Of a stretch of DNA of 64,000 bases, positions 18,357 through 27,408 are shown one piece after another (position 1 is the first letter of the stretch; every line of letters starts with the position of its first letter). The notes under the pieces were generated by a model. That model was not told the DNA's origin. It searched no databases and saw nothing but the letters and a program-made list of their open reading frames with translations. A program made the translations under genes and the position numbers. Source of the stretch: CALTSX01 sp051647685 (GTDB lineage: Bacteria > Chlamydiota > Chlamydiia > Chlamydiales > CALTSX01); contig JBOFEG010000041.1 of assembly GCA_051647685.1 (NCBI GenBank), forward strand, positions 1 to 64,000, given 5' to 3'.

Positions 18357-19091
18357 TTAGGGTTTATAAAACATCCAGAAATTATTTTTAGACATTCCAA
18401 GTTTTAGTTGATGTTCTTTAATAAAATGACCAACTGCTCTGCGAACTGGATAACCATCCTGTGCCCCATAGGCCCAATCATCTCCACAAATGACGCCACC
18501 TTTTCTAATTAGTGGATACCAATTTGATAAGTCTTCATAAACACTTTTTTCATCATGAGCAGCATCAATATATATTAAATCAATAGAAATTGCTTCACTA
18601 CGCATTTTCTGTGATGCTTCTGTTGTAGTCATTTTCCACGGTATTATAGTATAACTTAATCCTTGATGAATCACATTGGAGAGGAATTGTTCATATAAAG
18701 TAGGCAAAAATGAATCATATTCATCTTGATTAGGCCTATTAGGAAGCCAAGTTCCTAACCAGTGATCAATAGCATAAACTTTTCCATCACCGCGTAGTAA
18801 ATTAGCCATATGGCAAGTAGATAATCCAAGCCAGCTCCCCAATTCGACTACAATTTTTGGCTTATTTCGCTTAAAAAGCATTTCTATTTCGTTTTTATTA
18901 TTATACCACCCATGTGGATGATAAGGAAGAATACTATCTAACTGATTATACGGTGTTGGAAGCGCCTCTATACTAACTGTGCTATCATGAGAGCTAACGC
19001 AATATCCTCCTGCCATATAAATCGATGTAGAAAAAATAAAAAAGTATTTTGCGAAAAAATATTGTGGCTTTCTCACAGTGATGCTTCCCAC
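18357..19091 (-). CDS. SAM-dependent methyltransferase (class I, Methyltransf_24-like)
   Basis: A 244-residue protein with the class I SAM-binding motif VVELGSWLG (residues 81-89), a second acidic turn at VYAIDHWLG, and the post-motif region DLIYIDAAHDEKSVYEDL followed by GGVICGDDW. This is the pattern of small O-methyltransferase-like proteins (CmcI/Methyltransf_24). The first 30 residues are hydrophobic and aromatic, which may be a membrane anchor or signal sequence, unusual for this fold; alternatively translation begins at Met26. Substrate unknown. It is the last gene of the rnc...ptsN operon and its start overlaps the HTH/ptsN gene by 19 bp. Confidence 0.7.
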   Translation of the reverse strand: MGSITVRKPQYFFAKYFFIFSTSIYMAGGYCVSSHDSTVSIEALPTPYNQLDSILPYHPHGWYNNKNEIEMLFKRNKPKIVVELGSWLGLSTCHMANLLRGDGKVYAIDHWLGTWLPNRPNQDEYDSFLPTLYEQFLSNVIHQGLSYTIIPWKMTTTEASQKMRSEAISIDLIYIDAAHDEKSVYEDLSNWYPLIRKGGVICGDDWAYGAQDGYPVRRAVGHFIKEHQLKLGMSKNNFWMFYKP

Positions 19092-19777
19092 TGTTTTACG
19101 AAACTAAGGACTTCATGCTTAGACGGTTTTTTCTTTAAAAAATTTAGTGCTTCAACGTTATGAGCGAGATGGGCAATTTTAGATAATAAATGAAGATGTC
19201 TCTTTTCATCGCAAGCAAATAGAAAGAACAAAGTATGAACATCTTTCCCATCTAATGCACCCCAATTTAATGCTTTCTTCGGATAGACAATACTTACAAT
19301 ATCTTCAGAACCTTTTAGTAAAAAATCTCTTGTATGAGGTATGGCGATCCCATGACTTATAGCAGTAGAGGTTGGGGTTTCTCTATCTAAAAGAAGCTCT
19401 GCAATAACGTCCATGTCCACTGCAAAATTTTTAGCAATCATCTGTACAGAGGCACGAATATAATCTTCTTTAGTCTTTCCTTGAATATTGGATAAAACTT
19501 CTCCCTTATGGACAGCGCGATATAAACTAAATTGCTGCATCCCTCTTTTCTTAGATAAGTTAGATTTGTATATAACTTGTTCTCTAAAAGGAGAGTCTGA
19601 TATTTCTCTCTCCTTTCCAAGTTTACAACTTATCACCCAGTCTTCAATCTCAATACGACTAAATCGATACTGATGATGCAGGCGATAAACAGGAATTTTT
19701 CCCTCTGTTACCCATCTTCTAATTGTTGTTTCTGAAATGCTTAATAGCTCAGCAACATCTTTGATTTTCAAATCCAT
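19073..19777 (-). CDS. HTH-PTS EIIA(Ntr) fusion protein
   Basis: Two domains are visible in 234 residues. The first 50 residues form an excisionase/MerR-like helix-turn-helix (DVAELLSISETTIRRWVTEGKIP, here only named in part: LLSISETTIRRW), likely to bind DNA. The remainder is a PTS IIA nitrogen-type domain with the phospho-acceptor His148 in AIPHTR. Chlamydia has the same fusion next to a plain ptsN. A phosphorylation-responsive transcription regulator is a fair inference. The gene follows ptsN by 47 bp and overlaps the methyltransferase start by 19 bp. No sugar-transporting EIIB/C genes are nearby. Confidence 0.88.
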   Translation of the reverse strand: MDLKIKDVAELLSISETTIRRWVTEGKIPVYRLHHQYRFSRIEIEDWVISCKLGKEREISDSPFREQVIYKSNLSKKRGMQQFSLYRAVHKGEVLSNIQGKTKEDYIRASVQMIAKNFAVDMDVIAELLLDRETPTSTAISHGIAIPHTRDFLLKGSEDIVSIVYPKKALNWGALDGKDVHTLFFLFACDEKRHLHLLSKIAHLAHNVEALNFLKKKPSKHEVLSFVKQWEASL

Positions 19778-19824
19778 AGTTCAAGTTTAAGAAAAAATTT
19801 AATATTAATCAACTAAGAGTTACA

Positions 19825-20322
19825 TCAAAAATTTTTAAATACACTTGCAATTTCTTCAGGAGATTTAGCTTTAAGAATTTTTCTCCGATTCTCTTCCTCT
19901 TTAATAATGAAAGTAATTTTAGAAAGAATCTGCAAATATTCTTTCTGTCTACTTGCAGGGCCGCCTATTAAAAATACAATGCGGACAGGATTTCCATCAA
20001 GTGCTGACCATGGAATTCCGGGATCTCTCTGCACTCCCATTATAATAAAAAAGTCTTTATAAGTTTCAAGTTTTGCATGCGGAATAGCAACCCCAACACC
20101 AATTGCAGTTGATACTATTTTTTCTCTTTCCATGACAGCTGCAAAAAACTCTTCAGGATTAACATCAATCTTTGCCGGCTTCATTATCTGGATTAATTCT
20201 AAAATAGCCTGACGTGGCTTTTTTGCGTAAACACATGTGATCCTATCTGATCGAATATATTTTTCAACATACACATCATCATCGTCACTGGATCCCAGTA
20301 TGGCCAAATCCGCCTTCCCCAC
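19825..20322 (-). CDS. ptsN: PTS system EIIA(Ntr) component
   Basis: A 165-residue nitrogen-type EIIA protein, a phosphocarrier used in regulation, not sugar uptake. The active-site histidine is His82 in GVAIPHAKLETY, with the usual downstream segments VRIVFLIGGPASRQKEYL and LSKITFIIKEEENR. It is the second EIIA in the operon, directly upstream of the HTH-EIIA fusion, so the two probably act in one phosphorelay. The start overlaps the end of dut by 38 bp; no better start is available further in, since the next Met is at residue 47. Confidence 0.9.
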   Translation of the reverse strand: MGKADLAILGSSDDDDVYVEKYIRSDRITCVYAKKPRQAILELIQIMKPAKIDVNPEEFFAAVMEREKIVSTAIGVGVAIPHAKLETYKDFFIIMGVQRDPGIPWSALDGNPVRIVFLIGGPASRQKEYLQILSKITFIIKEEENRRKILKAKSPEEIASVFKNF

Positions 20323-20734
20323 GCTTTGTAGCTACAACAATCTTTTCTTGCACAATGAATTCAGCTTGCACAACTGGAGCAAGGATAATTTGTGCAATAC
20401 GCATATTAGGCTCAATAAGAAAAGGAGTTTTGCCATGATTAATCATAATAATGCCGATTTCTCCGCGATAATCTGCATCAATTGTGCCAGGAGTATTTAA
20501 GATAGTAATTTGATTATGTAGTGCAAGCCCACTACGTGGACGTACTTGTATTTCAAATCCTTCAGGAATTTGTACAACAATTCCTGTCGGAATAAGACAA
20601 CTCTCACCTGGATCCAGTATCTTACTACTAGACAGGAATGCTCGAATATCTGCTCCTGAAGCACCGTCAGAACTATAAGTCGGTAGCTTTGCCCCTGAAG
20701 TCAGTGAAATAAGGACTATTTGTTTAGCTTTCAT
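20285..20734 (-). CDS. dut: dUTP diphosphatase
   Basis: Hydrolyses dUTP to dUMP and pyrophosphate, keeping uracil out of DNA and supplying dUMP. All five motifs of the trimeric dUTPase are present: SGADIRA, RPRSGLAL, GTIDADYRGE, NMRIAQ and the C-terminal RGEGGFGHTG. I chose the ATG at 20734 (MKAKQIV, 149 residues), which overlaps the accD stop by 11 bp; an upstream ATG at 20758 would add eight residues and lies inside accD. Both fit the family. It sits between accD and ptsN in the same order as in Chlamydia. Confidence 0.93.
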   Translation of the reverse strand: MKAKQIVLISLTSGAKLPTYSSDGASGADIRAFLSSSKILDPGESCLIPTGIVVQIPEGFEIQVRPRSGLALHNQITILNTPGTIDADYRGEIGIIMINHGKTPFLIEPNMRIAQIILAPVVQAEFIVQEKIVVATKRGEGGFGHTGIQ

Positions 20735-21713
20735 AACGTGTAATCGATTCTTTATCACCTGTGAGAAAATGCTCGTAAATCTTTTGCTTCACAGAGGAAA
20801 TGGTTTTCTGAAAAGATTGATCATACTGCTTTCGCATTTTTATCGAATTCTTTGTCGTAGTTTGCGAATGCGATAAGAACTCTAGAAAAACGCTGATCTT
20901 TTGTTTTAAATCTTTGCGAGAAACTACACAATCTATCATCCCCTTCTCTAAAAGAAATTCAGATTTTTGTGCCGTATCGGGTAATTTCTGGCCGATAGTT
21001 TGCTCTATGACACGAGGTCCTGCAAATCCCACTAAAGCGCCTGGTTCTGCAAGAATAATGTCGCCAAGTGACGCAAAAGAAGCGGTCACTCCACCAGTCG
21101 TTGGATTGGTTAAAATAGAAATATATGGCAGTCCTGCTTCGTGCAATTTTCCAATAGCAGCTGATGTTTTTGCCATTTGCATTAGCGATAAAATAGATTC
21201 TTGCATCCGCGCTCCACCTGAGGCAGATACTATAATTAATGGAAGAAAATTTGCAATAGCATATTCAACTAAGGAGGTAAGCCTTTCCCCTACTACGGAA
21301 CCCATTGATCCACCCATAAACTGAAAATCTAACACTCCTAATGCAATGTGTCGATTATCCAATGTACAAGTACCTACTACTGCTCCCTCATCTCTACCAG
21401 TTTTATTTTGAGCTTTTTTTAACCGTGAACTGTATTTTTCTGTATCGATAAAACTCAATGGGTCTTTCGACTGAAACTGAGTAAACATTTCTTGAAACGA
21501 GTTTTCATCTGCGAGAGAATCAATCCTTTCTCTAATAGGCATCGGCCCATGACAGTCGCATTTTGGACAACACCGCATATTATCTGTAAGCTGTTCACAA
21601 TGAATCATTTCATGACAATTTGCGCATTTCAACCAGCCAGAGAATCCCTCTGATTTCTCCATCTTCTGGTTGATTTTCGGTTTGTGTCGAGAAAATAATC
21701 CTAAGAAACCCAT
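20724..21713 (-). CDS. accD: Acetyl-CoA carboxylase carboxyltransferase subunit beta
   Basis: AccD is the beta half of the carboxyltransferase that makes malonyl-CoA for fatty acid synthesis. The 329-residue protein has the N-terminal zinc ribbon (C30-x2-C33 and C49-x2-C52) and the crotonase-like core with SASGGARMQE, NPTTGGVTASFA and the oxyanion-forming segment FAGPRVIEQTIG. Length and order are normal. The C-terminal 45 residues are basic and charged. accA and accBC are not in the window. It is followed with 11 bp overlap by dut; upstream lies sodA after 105 bp. Confidence 0.95.
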   Translation of the reverse strand: MGFLGLFSRHKPKINQKMEKSEGFSGWLKCANCHEMIHCEQLTDNMRCCPKCDCHGPMPIRERIDSLADENSFQEMFTQFQSKDPLSFIDTEKYSSRLKKAQNKTGRDEGAVVGTCTLDNRHIALGVLDFQFMGGSMGSVVGERLTSLVEYAIANFLPLIIVSASGGARMQESILSLMQMAKTSAAIGKLHEAGLPYISILTNPTTGGVTASFASLGDIILAEPGALVGFAGPRVIEQTIGQKLPDTAQKSEFLLEKGMIDCVVSRKDLKQKISVFLEFLSHSQTTTKNSIKMRKQYDQSFQKTISSVKQKIYEHFLTGDKESITRYES

Positions 21714-21818
21714 AATATTCTCTTTGATGTTAAGTCACTAGAATACCATATCTAAGGCTATATAAACAAGTTGATCAAACTAGCTTCCCTACACCTCAAC
21801 TGGAAATCCAAATAAACC

Positions 21819-22427
21819 TTACTTTTTTGCGTTATGGAATCTTTCTTCCACCTCTCCCCATGCAATTATTTTCCAAATATTTTTTACATAATCGGCTCGT
21901 ACATTCTTATATTGCAAGTAGTAGGCATGTTCCCAGACATCAATTCCAAAGAGCGGTATCAATCCTTGCGTAGATAGGGGATCTTGGTTTTGACAAGTAG
22001 CTATCTTAATCACATGTGTAACAGGACAAAATCCTAGCCATCCCCAACCGGAACCTTGTATTGCGATTGTTTTAGTATTAAAGAGATCTTTAAATTTCTC
22101 CAAAGATCCAAATTGTTTTATAATAATATGCGAGAGTTCTCCTGATGGACTACCGCCTCCCCCTTTAGAAATTGGCGCCATATTCTTCCAAAATAGACTG
22201 TGATTAATATGACCACCGCCATTAAATCGAATACTAGATTCTAGGGCAATCATCCGAGGAAGATCATGTTTTTTCTCCGCTTCATAATACTCTTGTAAGC
22301 CTTCATTAAGTTTATTCACATAGGTAGCATGATGTTTTTGATGATGTAACTTCATGATTTCTGAAGAAATTATTGGCTCTAAATCGCCATAATCATAGGG
22401 CAAATCTGGAAGTTTATAACTTTGCAT
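21819..22427 (-). CDS. sodA: Superoxide dismutase (Fe/Mn)
   Basis: Converts superoxide to oxygen and hydrogen peroxide. The typical metal ligands are visible: the first His of LHHQKHHATYV (residue 28 from the chosen start), the His in NHSLFWKNM, and Asp and His in DVWEHAYY. I chose the ATG at 22427 (MQSYKLP): a GAGGT Shine-Dalgarno sequence lies eight bases before it, while the ATG at 22433 is only two bases from that site. The protein is about 202 residues, normal for the family. Whether Mn or Fe is used cannot be settled by eye. It lies between accD and the hemD-like gene, as sodM does near accD in Chlamydia. Confidence 0.95.
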   Translation of the reverse strand: MQSYKLPDLPYDYGDLEPIISSEIMKLHHQKHHATYVNKLNEGLQEYYEAEKKHDLPRMIALESSIRFNGGGHINHSLFWKNMAPISKGGGGSPSGELSHIIIKQFGSLEKFKDLFNTKTIAIQGSGWGWLGFCPVTHVIKIATCQNQDPLSTQGLIPLFGIDVWEHAYYLQYKNVRADYVKNIWKIIAWGEVEERFHNAKK

Positions 22428-22506
22428 GTGCATTACCTCATCGTTGTATGTTCAATATAATAGTTAATCTTGTAGAAAGCTTCTAAGAGAATCTATATTC
22501 TCTAAT

Positions 22507-23151
22507 TCATAAGTAACGATCAAGAATTTCTTTCGTACTAGAATCCATCGATATAAGAGTTTTTTCTATAGGAATGCGATTATACAGAGAAAAAAAAACT
22601 TTCACAGTGATTGGATTTGTAAAGACTATTTGTTCTATATCTTGCAGATCAATCAAAACTTTTGGGACATGCATCGCAAGATCATATAAATGATAAATTT
22701 GATGACGAATATTCCTTTGTAGAATTGCATGTCGAATGGGTGGGATAGAAAATCCAGATTTAGAAATACATAAATACATTTTCTCGACACTTCTCAAAGC
22801 AAGCCAATGTAATAAGTGAATATATTCCAGATCTTTAGGAATACACAATACAGATAAATTTATAAATTTTGCACCCCGAAAAACCTCGCTTCCAAAAGCA
22901 ACAAATTGAATTTTTGATAAATCTTCCTTTTTATACCCATGAGATGCGGCGCATTCCATGAATAATTGCACTTCTATAAGACTCGTCAAAATTACATGCG
23001 TATATTTTTGGATTTGGGAAAATACATGGCAACAATCATAAGCTGAATATGATTTATGTGTAGCTTTTACCAGTGGATAATGAATTATTGTTTGATCTGT
23101 GTCATAATCAGAAGGATCTAATCCTAAATATAATAATGGCATACATCTCAC
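22507..23151 (-). CDS. Probable HemD-like (uroporphyrinogen-III synthase) protein, divergent
   Basis: A 214-residue soluble protein. Two half-domain signatures fit uroporphyrinogen-III synthase: THVILTSLIEVQLF in the first half and QIVFTNPITVKVFF in the second, near the usual 'FTSP..V..FF' motif, followed by a C-terminal segment (LISMDSSTKEIL) like the family's helix near the end. HemD closes and rearranges the linear tetrapyrrole in haem synthesis. The position beside radA is where Chlamydia keeps hemC, which supports a tetrapyrrole role. Similarity is weak and no catalytic residue can be pointed to. No other haem gene is in the window. Confidence 0.5.
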   Translation of the reverse strand: MRCMPLLYLGLDPSDYDTDQTIIHYPLVKATHKSYSAYDCCHVFSQIQKYTHVILTSLIEVQLFMECAASHGYKKEDLSKIQFVAFGSEVFRGAKFINLSVLCIPKDLEYIHLLHWLALRSVEKMYLCISKSGFSIPPIRHAILQRNIRHQIYHLYDLAMHVPKVLIDLQDIEQIVFTNPITVKVFFSLYNRIPIEKTLISMDSSTKEILDRYL

Positions 23152-23238
23152 GCCTGAATGAAACTTCAGTTAATAATTAATATCCTTTGTAATCTAATAA
23201 AACTTTTTTTGTAAGATTAATTTTCTTAGTGCCAATAG

Positions 23239-24609
23239 TTAGGGTAGTAAAAGAGACACTGCTTCTTCTACGAGTTCTACGCCATGAATTGTGATTTTTT
23301 TGAAATAATCTGGCGGGATTTCCTTGAAATTTTTTTTGGGAATTATACAAGTAATAAACCCCATGTGAATGGCTTCTTTAATTCTTGTGTCTATTTTTCT
23401 AACAGAGCGAACTTCTCCTCCTAGTCCTACTTCCCCAATGACAGCTGTAGATAATGAGATAGGCTTATTTAAAAACGATGAAGCCATAGACACAATAACT
23501 CCAAGATCGAGTGCTGGCTCTGTAATTTTCAGTCCTCCTGCAATAGATACAAATATATCCATAGTATGAAGTTGATAGCCGATTCTTTTTTCCAAAACTG
23601 CGAGTAACAAAGATAATCGATTCAACATAAATCCAGTTGATTTTCTGCTGGCGGTAGAGAAACTAGAAGGGATTACGAGTGCCTGCACTTCGATAAGTAA
23701 CGCCCTACTTCCTTGAGTTGCGGGGATAATAGCAGAACCTGATACCGGTATTTTTCTCTCTTCTAAGAATAGAGAAGAAGGATTATCAACGGGTTGAAGG
23801 CCATTTTCCTGCATTTGAAAGATAGCTATATCATCAGTCGGACCAAATCTATTTTTCCCAGAACGTAACAAACGAAATCCTTGTTGTCGATCCCCCTCGA
23901 ACTCAAGTACAGTATCGACAATGTGTTCTAAAACTCTTGGACCAGCAAGTTCTCCTGTTTTTGTAACATGGCCGACTAAAAAGGTTGTAATATTTCTTTT
24001 TTTAGAGAGTTGCATACACTCCATTGCAACCTCCTTTACTTGGCAGACAGAGCCTGGAGCAGATGAGACTGTTTCTTTATATAGCATTTGAATAGAATCA
24101 ATAATGAGTATATCTGGTTGAATTTTCTGAATTGCTTCCCAAATTTTAGATAATTGAATTTCACTGTATAAGTAGATATTTGGACTAGTGATTCTCATAC
24201 GCTTAGCCCGGATCGCTATTTGTTCATTAGATTCTTCAGCTGCAATATATAATATAACCTTTCCTTTCGCAGTAATTTGATCTGCTAGGGCTAGTAAAAG
24301 TGTAGATTTCCCAATTCCCGGCTCTCCACCTATTAGAATTAAGGATCCTTGTACAGCTCCTCCACCAAGTAATCGATCAATGTCTTTCCATCCGGTTAAA
24401 AAGCGCTCAAATTGATTCGTAAATACATTTTGTAGAGAAATAGGCTCTGTTACAGAAGAAGTCGATGAATCAAATCGACTCGGAGGAATAGGGTCTTCTT
24501 TCTTTTCCTGCATCGTATTCCAAGAATGGCAGAGTAGACAGCTTCCAGTCCAATGCATTTGTTTTGATCCGCATTCATCACAAATCCAAATTGTCTTTAT
24601 TTTAGCCAT
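23239..24609 (-). CDS. radA: DNA repair protein RadA (Sms)
   Basis: RadA is a RecA-like, Lon-like protein that helps branch migration in recombination. The N-terminal zinc finger is C10-x2-C13 and C24-x2-C27, the Walker A is GGEPGIGKST (from residue 94), the RadA-specific motif is SGKNRFG (about residue 250) and the Lon-type S16-like domain forms the C-terminus (IGEVGLGGEVR). Length (456) is normal. It starts 4 bp after the end of rnc, so the two are co-transcribed; in Chlamydia the same genes are neighbours. Confidence 0.95.
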   Translation of the reverse strand: MAKIKTIWICDECGSKQMHWTGSCLLCHSWNTMQEKKEDPIPPSRFDSSTSSVTEPISLQNVFTNQFERFLTGWKDIDRLLGGGAVQGSLILIGGEPGIGKSTLLLALADQITAKGKVILYIAAEESNEQIAIRAKRMRITSPNIYLYSEIQLSKIWEAIQKIQPDILIIDSIQMLYKETVSSAPGSVCQVKEVAMECMQLSKKRNITTFLVGHVTKTGELAGPRVLEHIVDTVLEFEGDRQQGFRLLRSGKNRFGPTDDIAIFQMQENGLQPVDNPSSLFLEERKIPVSGSAIIPATQGSRALLIEVQALVIPSSFSTASRKSTGFMLNRLSLLLAVLEKRIGYQLHTMDIFVSIAGGLKITEPALDLGVIVSMASSFLNKPISLSTAVIGEVGLGGEVRSVRKIDTRIKEAIHMGFITCIIPKKNFKEIPPDYFKKITIHGVELVEEAVSLLLP

Positions 24610-24613
24610 TCTC

Positions 24614-25324
24614 CTACTCTTGTAAGATTCTTAGTAATGCATTTTCTGCTGCAATCATTTGGGCTTCCTTCTTAGAATTTCCAATCCCTTCCCCAAGAAT
24701 TTCGTTTTGAATACATACTGTAACATAGAAAGACTTTTCGTGATCTGGCCCTTCTTCTTTTTCAACTTTATAGGTTGGAATGCTATGAAACATTTTTTGT
24801 GTGTAATCTTGTAGTTCTGCTTTCCAATTCCGCATTGGAGATTGTACAATGGTATCAATTTCTTGAGAAAAATGAGAAAAAATAAATTCTCTAGCCGGTT
24901 TCAATCCTCCATCTAAATAAATAGCACCGAGTATTGCTTCGAATAGGTCACCAAGTACTGATGATTTTCCCTGATGAAATGACCTAAGCTTCCCCTTACT
25001 GATTAATAAGAATCTCTCAAGCCTCATTTTTTGTGTAAAAGTGGAGCAAGCTTTTGCATTAACAATTTGTGCGCGCAGCTGTGATAGCTCTCCCTCTTGG
25101 GTGGCCGGAAATGTTTCAAATAAATACGCAGAAATAATTAATGTCAGGACAGCATCGCCTAAAAACTCTAAACGTTCATTATGTTCCTGTAAGATATCTT
25201 TATGTTCATGAAAGAAAGAGCGGTGCGTAAATGCATGTACAATACGAGATTTGTTATCAAACTTATATCCCAGTATAGATTCAATTTGTGCATAACTATT
25301 TTGTAATTCTTCTAAACTATTCAT
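24614..25324 (-). CDS. rnc: Ribonuclease III
   Basis: Cuts double-stranded RNA, chiefly rRNA precursors. The 236-residue protein has the RNase III signature HNERLEFLGDAVL (residues 48-60), the second catalytic acidic stretch LGDLFEAILGAIYLD, and a double-stranded RNA-binding domain at the C-terminus (GNSKKEAQMIAAENAL). It is the first gene of the long minus-strand operon and is divergent from dapL, with about 62 bp between the starts. Nothing unusual is seen. Confidence 0.95.
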   Translation of the reverse strand: MNSLEELQNSYAQIESILGYKFDNKSRIVHAFTHRSFFHEHKDILQEHNERLEFLGDAVLTLIISAYLFETFPATQEGELSQLRAQIVNAKACSTFTQKMRLERFLLISKGKLRSFHQGKSSVLGDLFEAILGAIYLDGGLKPAREFIFSHFSQEIDTIVQSPMRNWKAELQDYTQKMFHSIPTYKVEKEEGPDHEKSFYVTVCIQNEILGEGIGNSKKEAQMIAAENALLRILQE

Positions 25325-25386
25325 ATAAATAAACTTCTAGAATTTTAAGTCACTACTAAGATAAAATGTTTTATTTGGAAAAATCA

Positions 25387-26631
25387 ATGAAAAAAATCAA
25401 TCCATATTTCTTTCATTTAACTCATGAATCTATTTTTCCCATCATAGAAAAAAAAATCTTAGAGGTTAAACACTCTTTCCCTGAAAAAGAATTCCTAAAT
25501 TTGAGTATCGGCGATATTATATTTCCTCTTGCCTCCTCTGTCCAGCAAGCCCTCATGAGTTCCATCAAACGACTCTCTGTTGAACCTATCGGATATGGCC
25601 CCACAACGGGTTATAATTTTCTAAAAGATACAATCTTATCTACAGAATATTCTGGCTTCGGATTCTCAAACGAGGAATTATTTATCTCTGATGGCATTAT
25701 TTCTGATGCAATTGGACTGTCCGAATTATTTTCACAAGATGCAATTGTAGGGATTCCTAATCCGACTTATCCCGCTTATTTGGATGGAAATGTCCTTGCA
25801 GGAAGAAGTGGGCCTCTATCCTCATCGAATGACTATCCAAACATCATTTACCTCCCTTGTACAGAAGAAACAGGATATCTACCAACTCCCCCGAATAAGC
25901 ATTGCAGTTTTATTTATCTGTGTTCTCCAAACAATCCAACTGGAGTTGCTTTAAATCGGTCCCAACTCAGTACATGGGTCACTTATGCAAAAGAAAATAA
26001 TTCTATTCTTCTCTTAGATGCTGCTTACTGTAGTTTTATCTCCTCTCCCGATGTTCCTAAAAGCATTTATGAAATTTCAGGAGCTAAAGATGTCGCAATT
26101 GAGATGAGAAGTTTTTCGAAATCTGCGGGGTTTACAGGTCTTCGTTGTTCTTATACAGTAATTCCTAAAGAAATTCAGTATGTTCATAATAGACAGAAAG
26201 ATTCTCTCTGTAAATTATGGACTACGCGACAAAATATAAAATCAAATGGAGTTTCTTGGCTAGTCCAAACCGCTGCTTGCGCCGCTCTTTCGCCAGAGGG
26301 ACTTGCAGAGACTAGTGCACAAGTGCAAATTTACCAGACCTCCTCTAAATTTTTAGTCGATAATCTACGAATACTCGGATTTGATGTAGTAGGAGGCATT
26401 GATTCTCCGTACGTTTGGTGGAAAGTTCCGAGTGGAATCTCTTCTTGGGAATTCTTTGATTTGCTGCTAAACCAATGCCAAATTATCAGTATTCCGGGTG
26501 TTGGATTTGGAAAATATGGTGAAGGATATCTTAGACTTTCAGGCTTTATAGATCCTATGACTGCTGCAAAAGCAATAGAAATAATTAAAAAATATATTGC
26601 TAAAATCGTTTCTTCTTCTATTATCACTTAG
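25387..26631 (+). CDS. dapL: LL-diaminopimelate aminotransferase
   Basis: DapL makes LL-diaminopimelate from tetrahydrodipicolinate in one step and is the known route in Chlamydia, feeding peptidoglycan precursor synthesis. It is a class I/II PLP enzyme; the PLP-binding Lys245 (from ATG 25387) lies in RSFSKSAGFTGLRC, the segment CSPNNPTG is present, and the N-terminus KINPYFFHLT resembles chlamydial DapL. I chose ATG 25387, preceded by GGA about 8 bases upstream, over ATG 25366, which would add seven residues. 414 residues is slightly long. It is divergent from rnc. Confidence 0.88.
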   Translation: MKKINPYFFHLTHESIFPIIEKKILEVKHSFPEKEFLNLSIGDIIFPLASSVQQALMSSIKRLSVEPIGYGPTTGYNFLKDTILSTEYSGFGFSNEELFISDGIISDAIGLSELFSQDAIVGIPNPTYPAYLDGNVLAGRSGPLSSSNDYPNIIYLPCTEETGYLPTPPNKHCSFIYLCSPNNPTGVALNRSQLSTWVTYAKENNSILLLDAAYCSFISSPDVPKSIYEISGAKDVAIEMRSFSKSAGFTGLRCSYTVIPKEIQYVHNRQKDSLCKLWTTRQNIKSNGVSWLVQTAACAALSPEGLAETSAQVQIYQTSSKFLVDNLRILGFDVVGGIDSPYVWWKVPSGISSWEFFDLLLNQCQIISIPGVGFGKYGEGYLRLSGFIDPMTAAKAIEIIKKYIAKIVSSSIIT

Positions 26632-26685
26632 TCAATAAAATATTTAAACTTTCAAATCAGCTAATACTAACCACTGGAGACGAAT

Positions 26686-27408
26686 ATGTATGCAGTAAAT
26701 TCAACTCAATGGATTCACCATAATTTATACAACCAATTTCCTGATGTAAAGGATGCTAGAAATTTAATAGGAGAAGAAGATCAAAAAGTTAAAGCAAGAG
26801 AGCTTACAGAACTAATTCCCGAGATTGCTAGGAGAGTTGGGATTGGAATTCCTCACAGACATTGGCTTTTAAAAGAGAACGAAAATATTATCGGTCAAGT
26901 AAAAGAATCCTCTCTTTATTCTAGACCACAATATAACACTGAAATTGCATGTCCAACTGCATGGGTTCCCACAAAAGAGGGTTTATCTGCTATTGAAGGG
27001 ATAATTAATCCATCGACAGAAGTATCTGAAATTGCTAGAAAAGTAAATGAATCAGCTGAAAAAATTCGCAACTTATTTTTATTGTCGAAGGAAGAAGAAT
27101 TTAGCAAATTTAGTGTGGCTATAGATCCAGGAACAATAACTGACGTCAAAAGCAGTTATTTTTTAGAAACAAACGTAGATGGGACGTCTATACTTAATCC
27201 AATAACTAAAGAAAAAATGGGGAGCTCAGATAAAGATACTATTTTAACTTATATAAGAATTGAGCCAGACGAAAAAGGAATAACCAAGGTAGCGTGTGAG
27301 TCTCTTTGCCTTGAACTAGGCGGAGGTCACGGTAATGTACATGCCTATTCTGATCCCACCCCGCAGGGTGGACTATCTAAGAGAACTAAATATTCCGCAA
27401 TAATATAG
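26686..27408 (+). CDS. Hypothetical protein (240 aa), unrecognised
   Basis: I do not recognise this protein. It is soluble, without signal peptide or membrane segment, and begins at an ATG with GGAGA about 5 bases before it, so translation is well supported. Conserved-looking spots are GIPHRHWLL (about residues 54-62) and LELGGGHGNVHAYSD near the C-terminus; the clustered His residues could bind a metal. A terminator hairpin follows at 27464, so it is its own transcription unit after dapL. It may be a lineage-specific effector; this is a guess from its place in a block of unknown genes. Confidence 0.6.
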   Translation: MYAVNSTQWIHHNLYNQFPDVKDARNLIGEEDQKVKARELTELIPEIARRVGIGIPHRHWLLKENENIIGQVKESSLYSRPQYNTEIACPTAWVPTKEGLSAIEGIINPSTEVSEIARKVNESAEKIRNLFLLSKEEEFSKFSVAIDPGTITDVKSSYFLETNVDGTSILNPITKEKMGSSDKDTILTYIRIEPDEKGITKVACESLCLELGGGHGNVHAYSDPTPQGGLSKRTKYSAII

